Source of the DNA: Trichodelitschia bisporula
Lineage: Eukaryota > Ascomycota > Dothideomycetes > Phaeotrichales > Phaeotrichaceae
Length of the DNA stretch: 64,000 nucleotides
Direction: 5' to 3'
NCBI GenBank assembly: GCA_010356995.1
Contig: ML996709.1
Location: 14,606-78,605, forward strand
A model generated the notes under the pieces. It saw only the letters and a program-made list of their open reading frames with translations, was not told where the DNA came from and did no database searches. Shown here in pieces: positions 10,979 through 22,978 of the stretch. The stretch's first letter is position 1. Every line of letters begins with the position of its first letter. The position numbers and the translations under genes are program-made.

Positions 10979-13900
10979 GCCAGTGTGGCCCTTTTGCGTT
11001 GTGGAATTTACCGCCAGACCGGGCACGTCAAGGGCCGCCGTACGTTGCGCCGAGGGCGAAAGAGGTGGGGTTGCATAGACGATGGCCAGGTTGGAGACTT
11101 GCGTTGGATCCGTTTTGGGAAGATGCTGGTGCGGTTGAGAGCGGGGGGAGGAGAGGCGAACGCGGTCCCGCCCGGTTGCGTCTCCAGTATCGGAAATGTG
11201 TGATTGGTAGCCTGTATGTGGAAACGAATTGAACTGCGAATGGTGATGGCTTGCGGTGTCTGAGGCGGACAGGTTGGCGGTTGACCTTTGACGCAAGGCA
11301 AGCGATACTCGGGAAACCCTACACCAAAGCTCACCAGAAGATGAGGCAGCAAGGAAGTGATATCCCCCCAATCAAAACTAGACGACGACAATACAAAAAG
11401 GTTCAACCTAAGAAGTGATCGAGCGATATATGGTAGCAGGTAAAAGTCAAGACGGCGATATGCGAGGGACCAATGACACCAGGCGAGTTCAGGCTCCAGC
11501 TGAACGGGGCGAGGTGTACGGATGTTCAATGAGTCTATTGCGCGCACCAGTAGCTTCCTGAGCTTTGACGACACGGATCCTTGAACAGAACGGAGTGATA
11601 CAAAAGGAGAGTTCCCAGAAGAATGGAGAGCCAACGGGAGGCGTTGGGTTCGACAGGTTTGAGGTGGGGGGGAGGATAGGTTGAAGGGATGGTGGGGCGA
11701 TGGACCAGGTTCTCGTGAGAAGAAGAAGAGAAAAATAAGGGCGTGAGTCGATGGCCGGTTGGGCTGTCCAGTGATGACAACAACAGGGCTCCCTGGACGG
11801 AAGAGTTCGAAGACGGAGGAGACGGGGCGTCGACGAGCTTCTGGAAGGTCGTGGTAAGCAAGATTGATACGTCAATTGATGGTGATGGTCGACAGGGCTA
11901 CTGAAACAGTGCGAGGGAAGGATGCCCTTGTTCGAAGATCTGCAAGCAACTGGGGGTGGGTGTTGGGGGGAGGGGGGGTACAGAAGGTACAAAACAGGAG
12001 ACGACTGAAGCCGTAAACGCAGCGCAGCTGCAAGTTCAACGAAGAGTAATGGGGACCAGATAAACGGGAAGAGGGGGTATGGTAGGTAAAGTCATGAGGG
12101 GGGGGGGGTGAGACTCTTTTTCTCAGCAAGACCACGAGCCAGCGATGTGATCCATGGGAGCCGAATTGCCCTCGAGTACGTTACTTCTAAAGACAATCGC
12201 TCCCACGGCGCAACGGGCGCGAGGCTTCAGCACCGACCCGCCGCCGATGTATAAACTTGATACGGGCAGGGTCCGAGTGTCAGAACGCCAGACGTCGGAA
12301 GTGTGACAAGACTTCGGAAGCCTTTTCAGCCGGAGACGAAGTCAAAAGCCGACCGGCAGCTGAGTAGAGTGGAAGTAGAGCGTGAAAGGGCAGATATGAG
12401 CCGATGAAGAAGAAGATGGTGGGTTTGAGTGTAGGGAATTCTTCTTCCTCAGCAGCAGCGTACATGTATCTCCATGTATGATCAAACAGACAAATTATCC
12501 GTGCATTTGATTGAACAGTCTCGATACCGAGTTAGCGGGGAGAAGATATGCAAAGTGCAACAATTCCGGCTTCCTGAATCGGAGACGATGTTCTTGTCTC
12601 GCTCCCGCAGCTGACTGCCACAGCACGCGCGCCGTTGGAGTGCGGAACTTGCTACGCACTTAGTGGCAGGGCTGGACATATGCCAGGGGAGGAGAGGGGG
12701 GGTTGGTGTTAGAGGTGGAGAGTGAGGAGAGGAAGTACACAGATAGTATGGTGTGGGGGGGTGGTGGAAGGGCTAGGGGGGTTTGAGTGCTGAATGGTGG
12801 GGGGAAACGAAGCAAAGTGGTGTTGGTACGTATGAGTGTGTGAGAGAGATGGAAAGAAGCGGAGAAAGAACGGGAACAGACTGGAGAAATGTGGAATATA
12901 GACGACAAGGACGGGATATTAGGTACCTCTTATCTTATGATGTCGTTTTATATATTCAGAGGTTGCTCGAGGCTCTGGACGTTTTTGCGGTGGAAGCAGA
13001 TATCGGCGACTGGTGACCGCAACTTGATTTTCCTGAGGGAATGGAAAGCAGTGTTACGTATAAGATGGAGAGACGTCTTTCGGAGAAGCGTAATACGTGA
13101 TGCGTTGTGCGTTGTACGTCGTGCGGAACGAGTCGTGATGGAAGAAATCGACAACAACAGAAGGGAAAGACCAATCGACGGGACACCGGGTCGAGTATTT
13201 CGGAGGCAGACGGGATATTACCCTCTCTCTCAAGAATTTCTGGCGATCGTTAAAGTGTCAACAACAGTCCGGGGTGGGGGGGGGGGCGTGTTGGCTGCCC
13301 GCTGGGCGACCCAGGCATGCCTCTATATTTGTAGATGGAGAATGCGGACGCGGTGGTGCAACAGCTGCGCCGCCGGGGCCAAAAGGCGAAATCTCCCCCC
13401 CAATCCACCACCACCATTCGTCCTCTTCTCCACCTCCCACCAACTCCCCCTCATCCTCCACCTCCACCTCCACCTCCACCTCCAACCTTCACGCCAACAA
13501 AACTACCAGCAACTGCACAAGTACCCCCAACGCACGAACCACACCCCCATGCTCTCAAAAGTGCTCATCATCTGCAAATCAAAAAAGTTAGTGGAGAATT
13601 CGCCATGACACAGCCAAAAGCGCCACTCCGCTAGTCTGGCTCACGGCGGCGTTCTGTGGCCCATGATCCGATGCCCAGTCTTCCCATGTACCTATCCTAC
13701 AGCCTTCCAGATACGTAGGCCGCAGGGAGGGTATACGTGCCTTTTCTTCCATTGTCCCCCGCATGAGACTAGATATGGCACGGTGCTTTTTCTTGCGCCT
13801 CGACGATGATGACGCCTTTTGTGCTGGCAAAGCCAGATTGAGGACCGTGAGCTATGAGCGCGACATAGTACACAGACAGTACTCCGTAAAACTTCCTCTT

Positions 13901-16900
13901 TTTTTCACTTTCGCGCCTCGAATCGAGAGGTTAGCCTTGGTTAATGATCAGGCAGGAAGGAAAAAAAGGCGTGGACAATGTAGACAGCGGACGGTGTGGA
14001 CAACGGATGTTGTTGTCGCATTGGCGCGCAGCGTGTCGTTGGCCTGAGAGCAATTGGGCATCAGGCCGAGTCGCCGCGTTTGAGATCTGCCGTACAGCGA
14101 CGCCAAAAAAAGCCCCGTCAGTTAGCCTCCGTCCCGGACCGCCTTCTTTTGGCCTTCCAGATGCCGCCCGCCGGATCCGCGATTCATGGGCCTCATGGCT
14201 CTGTGCAGCTTGCCCTGCCGGCCCTGCCCTTGCCCAGTCCGCCCGCCGTGACAAGCCCCACCAAAGGCCATCCGCCGCCTTATCACCGTGGACACTTCCG
14301 AGTAGTTGCTCAAGTAGCGCGGGAGTAGCGACATGTGCTGCCGGAAGATAATCCCCTCAGGAAATACCTTCGGATGGTATGATCTACAGTCCACCTAACT
14401 CTGCAGTCTTTTTGTCTTGGAAAGATGCACCGGTGCGAGTAGAGGAGAGACATGAGCCGTGCCAACCGCGACGGAGAACGACATCTAAACTGCGGGGTCG
14501 GCTCGAAGTGTCCGCAATCCGACCCATCAATCGCCGCTACGTGGACCGCAAACCCCCACCGTCGGACCGCTATCTCCTCCATCATCGTCGCCCCGTTGGT
14601 GCGTTTGGCATGAAGTGCGCCCCAAAAAGCTGCCCTCCATCTCCACCACTGACCGACAGTTACTACTATCCTCCTCCACCTGTCGCTCTTGCGTCCGTGC
14701 CATGCGCCGGCCGTCGAACGGGCGAGTTGAGTCGAGCCGCTTTCCCAGAGTCTCGGATAGAGAGCTCATTCTTGAGATGCCGGAGGACGGTTTCGAAATG
14801 TCGGCCCAGAGCGAAGGCGCGACAGGCTGATTCGCGGTGCTATCAATTTACCTTTTTTTTTTCTGCTAACCCTTTACGCCGACAACGGGCAACACTTGCA
14901 ATTGCGACTGCCGTGCAAGAGAATTGGCGACATGATGAGCATCAGTATCATGATTACTGGCATCGCCTCAGCATCACCAACCGACATAAGCAGCATGGCG
15001 ACACGCAGCGCAGCGCACCGTCCAAATGCAGGCTCCAGAAGCTTCCCTGCAATCTTCAATCCGCACTCCCGCATCCCCTAGTCTGTTTTGATGCTTGCTG
15101 TCAGGTACCATCTCAATCGCTCCGCGTGCGGCGCCCACACCAAGAGCCTTGCCCACCCCTCCTTCGGACGGGAAGCAGGGATAAGGAAGCCGCGGGCGGG
15201 GGGGACGTTGCAGGGAAGCTGGCGGCAGCAGCAGGAAAGCAACAGCCAGCAACAGCAACCGCAGCAACAACCAAAGCCACCATCAACGACCACCACCAAG
15301 CAACGCACCAGCCACGGCGTTGCTTTGGCGTCCTTCTTTTCGTTCTCGTACAGATACCATATGTACTTGCACGCTTTTACATCAAAGCTTCCGAAATGAT
15401 CTTCTGCCTGACGCGTTTTGTGCCGACCAACTGTGTCACTTCCACCAACCCCTCACCTCCCGCTCCGTCGGTACCGAGACCTGTCGCAAATTTTCTTCTC
15501 GAAGCCCAAGCTGCTGAGTCCTTGAGCTCTTAGAGTCCTTGGAACAGTAAGCAGTACTCCGTAGGCTAAACCATCAATGTGGAGGCTTGCACATCCACCT
15601 CCGTATATTTGCAGGCCTCCTGTGCTCACTTGCATCGCCTTACCGTGTGGTTCCAGTTGTCAAGTGAGAGCCACCCCGCACTGACCGCGATCCTTCAGTA
15701 CTTCATGCAGTAACTGACTCCTCGTCGCGACAATGGACCGCTGTTGCGCGTGCTATCACATGCGTAAGACTGGTTAGCTCTCACACTACCAGTTGTAGTT
15801 TGATGCTTCAACATTTGGGCTTCGGCTGGTGCATGCCGTGGTGGAAATGCACGCGTGACTGGCACATCCTCACGGTTCACCGACCACGGCATTTCCGACT
15901 GCTGCGGGTATACTCCGGGATGTTTACACGTGGGAGAAATGTGCTGTGATACCGCCCCTCCAAGAGCTATACCCGGAACTGGCCCTTGGACGACAATGCT
16001 TCTTGTGCGATCGAATCGATCAATTCTCAGTCCGTTTCACGCAATTGACAGTTCTCGACCTTCGGGTGCCGGTCGCACAGCGATAATTAGGCCGCACGGG
16101 ATATTTGTCCATTGCGTCCGCCTTGACTAGAGCTGCCTCCGTCTCTGCGAGCGGGCATGTCTCCGCGCATCTCTCCTGCGCGGGGCCACTTGGCACTGAT
16201 GAGCTGAGAGTCATGTCCACACTGTTCCTGGCGGGCCCCACGCAGGTCTGAGGCGGGCGTTTCAACGACACGCGGACAGTGTGCCGCATGCATCGAGGCA
16301 CCTGCGGCCGTTTCAACCAGCTCTCCTCTGAAGGCACTCTGCAGCCGTCGATTGGTTAACTTTGACCCCTCACCATGCCTCAGGCCTCAATGGGTAATCG
16401 ATGAGGTCATAGCATACCCGACGTGACAACGAAACCATACAGTATGTACCGACTCAGAGCTGAGTACTACCGTCTCTGCTCTTCAAAGCCAACATTGAGC
16501 ACCCCGGAGCCTCCATAAAGTTAGGGGCCCTTCTTTCTATATTTTCATTGACGTCATCCGTCAAAATCAGTCCAACGGAGTGCGCATTCCGCGCCTGGAC
16601 CGGTTAATGCGTCATGAATCAGTTCGCGTTGTACTTCACCAAGCTCGGATTCTGTTTCAAACGCCACCGTTCATGGGGTCCACTGAGCTCCGATGTGCTT
16701 GCGGCTCTTTCTTGGATGCGGCGCATCGTCGACTTCTCTTGCAGCACAAGCGCGTTCCTTCCAGCTTCTAGTGCGCAGCCGGAAATTGAGCCAGCACCGT
16801 TTTGACCATGTTTCCTTTTTGAACGTCTAGCCAAGCAGCCGAGCGCCTTGCGGGGCGTTTAAGGCTGCAAGACGAAGCCGCGATATATTAGATCACCAAG

Positions 16901-18143
16901 CACCCCTGCGCGTGGCTTACGGTGCCCACGACTCCGGCGGATGCGCGGGAAATTGCGCCCTTTCTAGAATGTTTCAAGTCTTTCGAGAAACCTGCCCCAT
17001 GCGTCGGGCTGAGGTGATTTTGAGTTCGGGTCATCTTTCTCAGTCCCATCCTCAATCTCATTGCCGCTTTGAGTTAGTGACTCTCCAGCCTCACCCTCCT
17101 TCCCGCTAAGGTGGATGGGCGGGGTAAGGTCGTGCTCGTTTATGGCCTTTCCGTCTCGTCACCTCGTGGCATTGCCAGCATACTCGTTGCTCCCTCGCCT
17201 GGACGTAGATTGACTGATCCAGCAACCAAGGAGAGTCGAGGAAGCAATCGGCTCAACCTACCCTATCGGATTCTTGTCTTAAAGGGGCCACGCAGCCGCG
17301 CCGGTCTGACCCTAACTCTGTACAGATAGGAGTCCGGCATCGGCCCAGGGCATCAAGCTTATGGACTCGTTCGAAACAGCGTCCGCTTCGGGATGTTTTC
17401 TTTGCACACGCCTTACGCACCTACCAGCGAACCTACGGCCTCTACATCGCACGGTCCCGCCAGCGCGCCCAGTGTCTCTCGCTCTATCCTCCCCCATTTG
17501 TGCAGCGTGGTCGCGAGAATTGCTCCGCCAGGCTTGGGCGTCAGAAGTAGAGGCATAGAGCGGCGGCTGTCGCGCCTCAAAGGGTCGACCGACGGAGGGT
17601 CTATGATGCCGACGTCGCGCACTAGATCTCATACCAATGGCGTTATATGGCAAGCGCACGCGTGCTGTCCAGCTTTGTCGATGGTGCAACCAAATATACT
17701 TCACAGTACAGCATCCAATCCGGCCGATATGTCTTTTCATTGGCTGCCTTAGGGGGAATCCCGACTAGGATTTGCTCGCGCAGGGTAGGCTTGATATCTG
17801 AGTGCCCCGGAGCCTCGGTTCGTCCACAGGTTGAATCCTTGATTGCAAATGCGACTTCTCCGCCGCCCTGGTCCCTCCTCATGCCCTGCGGTGCAAGCCG
17901 AAAATGTTCGAACGTGGACGACAAATGTGAAATGAGGATTTTGCTATTGGTCCTACTGCTGGAGATCCGGAAATTTTGACCATATCCGTCCTACCTAGCT
18001 GCCCAAACGGACCAAACGCCATGCATGCATACAAGCCGAAAATTCTGGAGCGAAAAGGCGTGCAAAATATATTGCTCCTCGGATTGCAGTAGCGAAGCGC
18101 AGCTGTGAACGCTGAATGTCCCATTTTGCTGACCGGAAACAAT
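10979..18143. other. Large gene-poor interval (about 7 kb)
   Basis: No gene recognised on either strand. The part to about 12,150 is probably the leader and promoter of the Gln/Ala-rich gene; on the minus strand it is pyrimidine-rich, with poly-C runs near 11,970 and 12,100. Between 12,600 and 13,500 there are G-rich and CCACCT-type repeats. A 384-codon open frame at 14,379-15,533 has no recognisable domain, a basic Pro/Ser-rich composition and crosses homopolymer runs. From 15,540 to 18,143 only short frames occur. A long non-coding transcript or a fast-evolving gene cannot be excluded. Confidence 0.45.
13454..13483 (+). repeat. CCACCT microsatellite
   Basis: About five tandem CCACCT units within a wider C-rich tract at 13,390-13,500. 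Simple repeat with no coding support. Confidence 0.8.
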
Positions 18144-19279
18144 TTAACGCTTGACCCACGTGGGCATCTTTCTTGCCTTGAGGTGTCCGGGCTTCTTGCG
18201 CTCGACTTTCCGAGGATCCCTGGTAATACAACCAGCTGTATTGGGCTCGTCAGCATGTTGATCTTATCATGTGAATTATAAAGAATGGTGCAAGGCAATA
18301 TGGCGACCCGAAGGAATGGGCCCTTGCCGGAAAGACGGGCACGACATCCGGCGCATCTGCAGCGCGGAGCGGATGCGACAGGCGAGCTCGACAGGATGTA
18401 AAAGATGAGCTTACCTCTGCGAAGTGCCGGCTTCAATCCCGGCTCGTGAATCAGCAGCGCTTTCGCAACAGCCAGCGTCAGCGCCTCCGCCTGGCCCGTG
18501 ACGCCGCCGCCGCGCACAAGGGCGAAGACGTTGTACTTGTCCAGCCGCTGCGTCGCCTTCAGCGCCCAAACGGCGCTCTCGCGGTCATGCAACCGTCCAA
18601 AGTACTGCGCCAACGAGCCCCCGTTAACCAGCACCTCGCCCTCGCCCTCCACAAGCCATGCCCGCGCCGTTGATGTCTTGCGGCGACCCAGACCCATGGC
18701 GCGTCCCCACTCGTCAACGGGCTTAGGCTTAGCGACGTTGGCGAAAGGGTTGATCTCGCGCTTATAGCGCTCCATCGCGTCCTTGACCTCCTGTGGCATC
18801 AATGACGGGTGGATGTGGTTCAGGCGGTGAAGGATGGCGACGAGTCGCTGATATTTGGATGCTTTGATGGGTTCGGACCCGAGAAAGCTCTTGTACGATT
18901 CGAACGTTCTCCATGCTATCCGCGGGGCGTGTCCGGTCTCTACGACGGGGAGGGTCTGGTATTTGCGGAGGAGCGCTTGGAGGGCGAGAAGATCGTCTGT
19001 GAAGGCGGGCTTGCCGCTGAAGTAGGAGGGGGATGCGGGGACGACTCGGATGCGTTTGAGGATAGGTATGTTGTTCTCGGCGCTGAGATTGATCTCGGGA
19101 GCTGCTGTAAAGGGTTCTTGCCGGTGTGAGGTGGACGTGGAGAAGGCCTTCGACGGGCGACTTGTGCGATGGGAGCTTGCGACGCATGAACGCTGTTGCC
19201 ATGTGGGGGGAGCTCGGAGAGAGTGCAGCGCCCGTCGGAGGCCGTAACGGAGTTCAACTCCCATGGTTGGACTCGCCAT
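18144..19279 (-). CDS. MRPS9: Mitochondrial small-subunit ribosomal protein uS9m
   Basis: Component of the mitochondrial 37S ribosomal subunit; its C-terminal tail reaches the decoding centre. Exon 1 runs 19279-18415 and exon 2 runs 18235-18144. The GT-AG intron is in phase, giving 318 residues. The first 50 residues are Arg/Ser-rich without acidic residues, fitting a matrix-targeting presequence. The S9 domain occupies the C-terminal half: [20 protein letters not shown], then [21 protein letters not shown]. The small second exon adds the universal tail [18 protein letters not shown] and the final Lys-Arg. A second in-frame ATG at 19264 is an alternative start. It is divergent from eEF1B-gamma, 242 bases apart. 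Confidence 0.96.
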
Positions 19280-19373
19280 CGGAGCTCAATGGGAGCACTG
19301 CGCGTTGGTATGCTGAATAGTGAGCGTTGGATCTGTGAAGATGCACTTTAGCATCAGATTTGACTCGATCATA

Positions 19374-19381
19374 TCACGTGA
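19374..19381 (+). promoter_or_regulatory. TCACGTGA E-box between uS9m and eEF1B-gamma
   Basis: A perfect palindromic TCACGTGA sits in the 242-base gap between two divergent translation genes, 95 bases from one start and 141 from the other. It matches the Cbf1-type bHLH site, which is linked to ribosomal-protein gene control in several fungi. That role here is inference. Confidence 0.5.
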
Positions 19382-19521
19382 TGTTGGTGGCGGTACTTTT
19401 CCTGGGCCGAAGGTTTTTCCGACACGGCCAGTTGGTGTACAAAACTTTGCGTTCTGCTTTTCCTCCTTGACTCAAACCTACCCCTCACCTCCCCACCTCT
19501 TCTCAGAACATCGCCTCCACC

Positions 19522-21048
19522 ATGTCTTTCGGCAAGCTCTACAGTTTCCCTGTGCGTTCAAGGCATTGCTTGGTGCAAACTTGAATCGCTAATTTTTTTT
19601 CCAGACCAACGCGCGCACCGTGCCGCTCCTGGCCGTCGCGAAGGCCAACAAGCTCGACGTTGAGATCGTCCAAACCGAGCCTCAGAAGGGCGTGTCGGAG
19701 GAGTACCTCAAGCTGAATCCGCTTGGCAAGATCCCTACCTTCGTCGGAGCTGATGGCTATACCCTCTCTGAGACCATCGCCATCGCCATCTACTGTAAGC
19801 AGCCCCTTTTCGCAACTACAGTTACTATGATGAGAAAATTTTTCAGTTATCCCTGTCTGAAGATTGCTTGCAATCTACCTGTTGAGGATTATTCACACTC
19901 TGACTTTGTCCTTCAAATCTGCTTTTATGAAGTTGCTAGCTGTGCATCAGCTGACAATCCACAGTCACGTCTCAGAACGAGAAGACCACGCTTCTCGGCA
20001 AGACCAAGCAGGACTATGCTGCCATTCTGAGGTGGATGTCCTTCGCCAACAGCGAGGTTCTCCCTACTCTCGCTGGCTGGTTCCGTCCCCTCATCGGCCG
20101 CGACCCCTACAACAAGAAGAATGTTGAGGATTCTCAGAAGGCAGCGCTCAAGGCTGTGTCGGTGCTTGAGTCTCACCTGCTCCACAACACTTACCTTGTT
20201 GGTGACCGTCTGACGCTGGCGGACATCTTCGCCGTGAGCCTCATCTCTCGCGGTTTCGAGTTCGTCCTCGACCGCCAGTGGCGCGAGGCGAACCCCAACG
20301 TCACTCGGTGGTATGAGACTGTCTACAACCAGCCTATCTACTCTGAGGTTGCCCCCAAGATCTCTCTGGTTGAGGAGGCCATCAAGTACGTCCCTCAGAA
20401 GAAGGAAGCTGCGCCCAAGAAGGAGCAGCCGAAGAAGGAGGCCAAAAAGGAGACCCCCAAACCGAAGCCTGCTGAGGAGGAGGAAGAGGAGGCTGCTCCC
20501 GCTCCGAAGGCCAAGCACCCGCTTGAGGAGCTTGGCCGCCCCACCTTTGTGCTCGACGAGTGGAAACGCCAGTACTCCAACGAGGACACCCGCTCCGTGG
20601 CTCTGCCGTGGTTCTGGAAGAACGTGAACTTCGATGAGTACTCTCTGTGGCAGGTCGATTACAAGTACAACGACGAGTTGACGCTTGTCTTCATGACCTC
20701 CAACCTCATTGGTGAGTTTTGCCCGCCCCGGCATGTCGAGCAGATGTGCTAACGCGTTTAGGCGGCTTCTTTGCCCGTCTTGAGGCTAGCCGCAAGTACC
20801 TCTTCGGCGCTGCGTCGGTCTACGGCCAGTCCAACGACTCCATCATCCGTGGAGCGTTCCTCGTCCGCGGCCAGGATGCTCTGCCGGCGTTCGATGTGGC
20901 TCCGGACTACGAGAGCTACTCGTTCACCAAGCTGGACCCCACCAAGGAGGAGGACCGTACCTTCGTCGAGGACCAATGGTCGTGGGACAAGCCGATCGTG
21001 GTCGACGGCAAGACCTACGAGTGGGCTGACGGCAAGGTGTTCAAGTAG
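19522..21048 (+). CDS. Translation elongation factor eEF1B gamma subunit
   Basis: Structural subunit of the eEF1B complex, which reloads eEF1A with GTP in the cytosol. Exons 19522-19551, 19605-19794, 19965-20711 and 20762-21048 total 1254 bases, giving 417 residues, and all junctions keep phase. The first exon codes for only ten residues. An N-terminal glutathione-transferase fold spans about residues 1-205, with KLNPLGKIPTFVGADGY and LTLADIFAVSL. A Lys/Glu/Pro/Ala-rich linker (about 210-250) follows. The conserved EF1G domain then runs to the end, with LPWFWKNVNFDEYSLWQVDYK and a final EWADGKVFK. The start has a strong context, CCACC before ATG. It shares a short divergent promoter with uS9m, fitting co-regulation of translation genes. 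Confidence 0.97.
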
Positions 21049-22978
21049 ACACCCCGCTGTGACCTTTTCCTTTATCTCTGGATCACGATGAAATGGGGTT
21101 GGGGGGCGGTGTAACGAATGGAATTAACGGTTTATGACGGGAATAACATGTGTCTGGGTCTGAGGACTGGAAACAGACGGTGATGGGGTGAAGATCCTGG
21201 ACTCGGGCTGCTAAGACATGGATATTCCCCACATGCTGAATGCAAAAACCGACGTTCCAGAGACCTAAAAGAGACCTCGCTGTGCCAATACGGTATGCTT
21301 TGCGCGTGCTACGCTGTATCATGCCATGCAGTTGTCTGGTTGATGATGTCTGATGTGAGTGGTTGGGTGATGTCGGCTTACTGTATTTCCTTTTTCCTTC
21401 TGCATTCCTTCTCGAAGCCGCCTCGAACGAAGCCTCGGGAAGGCTGGACCCCACCAGGCTCCAGGCAGGCTCGGCGGCGAGGCGGGAGAGGCACGCGGCA
21501 ACGCCCGTTGAGGGCTGAAAGGGCGAATGGCTTTGTTCGGAGGTTTTGATTCGGGGAGATGATGCTTGTCTCGATGTGCCTTTTTGGGTGTGTGAGCGGG
21601 GGAGGTTATGCCCTTGCGTCCTTGCACCATGCAGCTGTAGCAACGACGATAAACCACTGGTCCATCACCCCGCACACACGCACATAATCTCTCTCTCTTT
21701 GCAGCCTGCAACGAGGATCTCACCAGCTCACCTCGCCCTCCCCAAGGCAGAAGAGCTGGACGGCGCAGGAGACAGAACAGTGCAGCAGACTAGTTCTGAA
21801 GACGCAGAGCAGCCAGCAGCACAGCAGTTGACAGGATCAGGCCAACAAGTCCATCTTGGCGAGGCGCCTCTATTTGTTCGAGTCTCGGGATCAAGAAAAC
21901 GCCTCTTTTCTGCGCGCTCACTGAATCTCTCTCTCGCAACTCGCTCTCATAGTGATTTGGCATCGCCTTTAAGCTTTTTGTTCCTTTTCTCCCACCTTTC
22001 CTTGGGTATACTGGCACGACCCGTCGACTTTGTATAACTTTGACGACTTGAGACAACGCTCCTTTCCCCGCACTCCCGCACCACCTCAATTACCCTTCTA
22101 CCGTAAAACACCCACCCCACTCCCCCCAATCCCCGCCAACACGGTCACAACTCCCACCCTTCCTGCCGCAACTCCCGACAACACCATATCGCCACTGGTG
22201 CGAGAGATCCTAGCCCTCGATCCATGGTCGCGTGCCGATGCTTGCGTCGATAGATAAACACAGAACATATCCGCCGTCCATTTGAACCTAAACACCCTCG
22301 CTGTCGCTGAACATCAAAAGCTCACATCAGCCCGCCCTACGGTGGACCTTCTGGAAAACGCGTCTCCCCACCACCACTGGCCGCAGCAACGCCCGCACGG
22401 ATACCTGCGTATAATCCTACTCAATCAGTGCCCAAACCCGAGTACACACACACACACACACACACACCATAATACACACTACGCACAGCAGCAAGAACCA
22501 TTGTTCCCTAAAACCGTCCATCAACCCGCTCGCCTAGCCACCGGTCGTTCCGCATCATTTCCAGCACCCGCACAAACATTACTGACAGACTCGGCAAGAC
22601 TACGCGACACATACCCAGCAAGCTCAAGTTAGAAACTCCACAACAGTTCGGGTATTTGCATATCCTTCTTTCCGTGTCCTCCGTCGGCCTGGTTGTCTGC
22701 ATTCCCCGCACTCTCCCGTCGCAGGTTCCGCTACGGATTCCGTCGCCAGCTCGCAGCTCTCGGCTGTTGTTTTCATCAGCAGCTATCCATAGTCCCCCCC
22801 CCCCGCACGCCCTGCGGCCCGCTCCGGGACAAGGCGTAAAGGACACGAGGACTTGTGAGACAAATCCACACCAGAGCGAGGAACGATAATTGCGCCACGC
22901 TTGCCTGCGTCTGACACTCTTTATCCTCCTCCTCCGAAACCCCCAGTTCGCTGCAGCTCACGCAGGCTGGATGCGCCG
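21049..22978. other. Intergenic; likely long leader/promoter of the phosphodiesterase gene
   Basis: No gene recognised. After the eEF1B-gamma 3' region the sequence becomes CT- and CA-rich from about 21,680 and contains an AC microsatellite. A 384-base GC-rich run of short frames precedes the phosphodiesterase start. Long, structured leaders are common for signalling genes, but transcript extent cannot be read from sequence. Confidence 0.4.
22444..22467 (+). repeat. (AC)12 microsatellite
   Basis: Twelve uninterrupted AC dinucleotides in the region upstream of the phosphodiesterase gene. Confidence 0.9.

Noticed and set aside
11008-11992. Overlapping frames on the minus strand upstream of the Gln/Ala-rich gene
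   Set aside because: They lie in the pyrimidine-rich leader of that gene and show no domain; one frame simply extends the real gene upstream, so I left the start at 10978.
12889-13608. 239-codon open frame on the plus strand
   Set aside because: It runs through poly-G and CCACCT repeats, which keep frames open by chance; no recognisable motif.
14379-15533. 384-codon open frame on the plus strand
   Set aside because: Composition is basic, Pro/Ser-rich and changes abruptly, it crosses a long T run, and no domain or homology is apparent. Kept only as a remark under the gene-poor interval.
19925-20734. 269-codon minus-strand frame opposite eEF1B-gamma
   Set aside because: It is the antisense shadow of a highly expressed, codon-biased gene, a common artefact.
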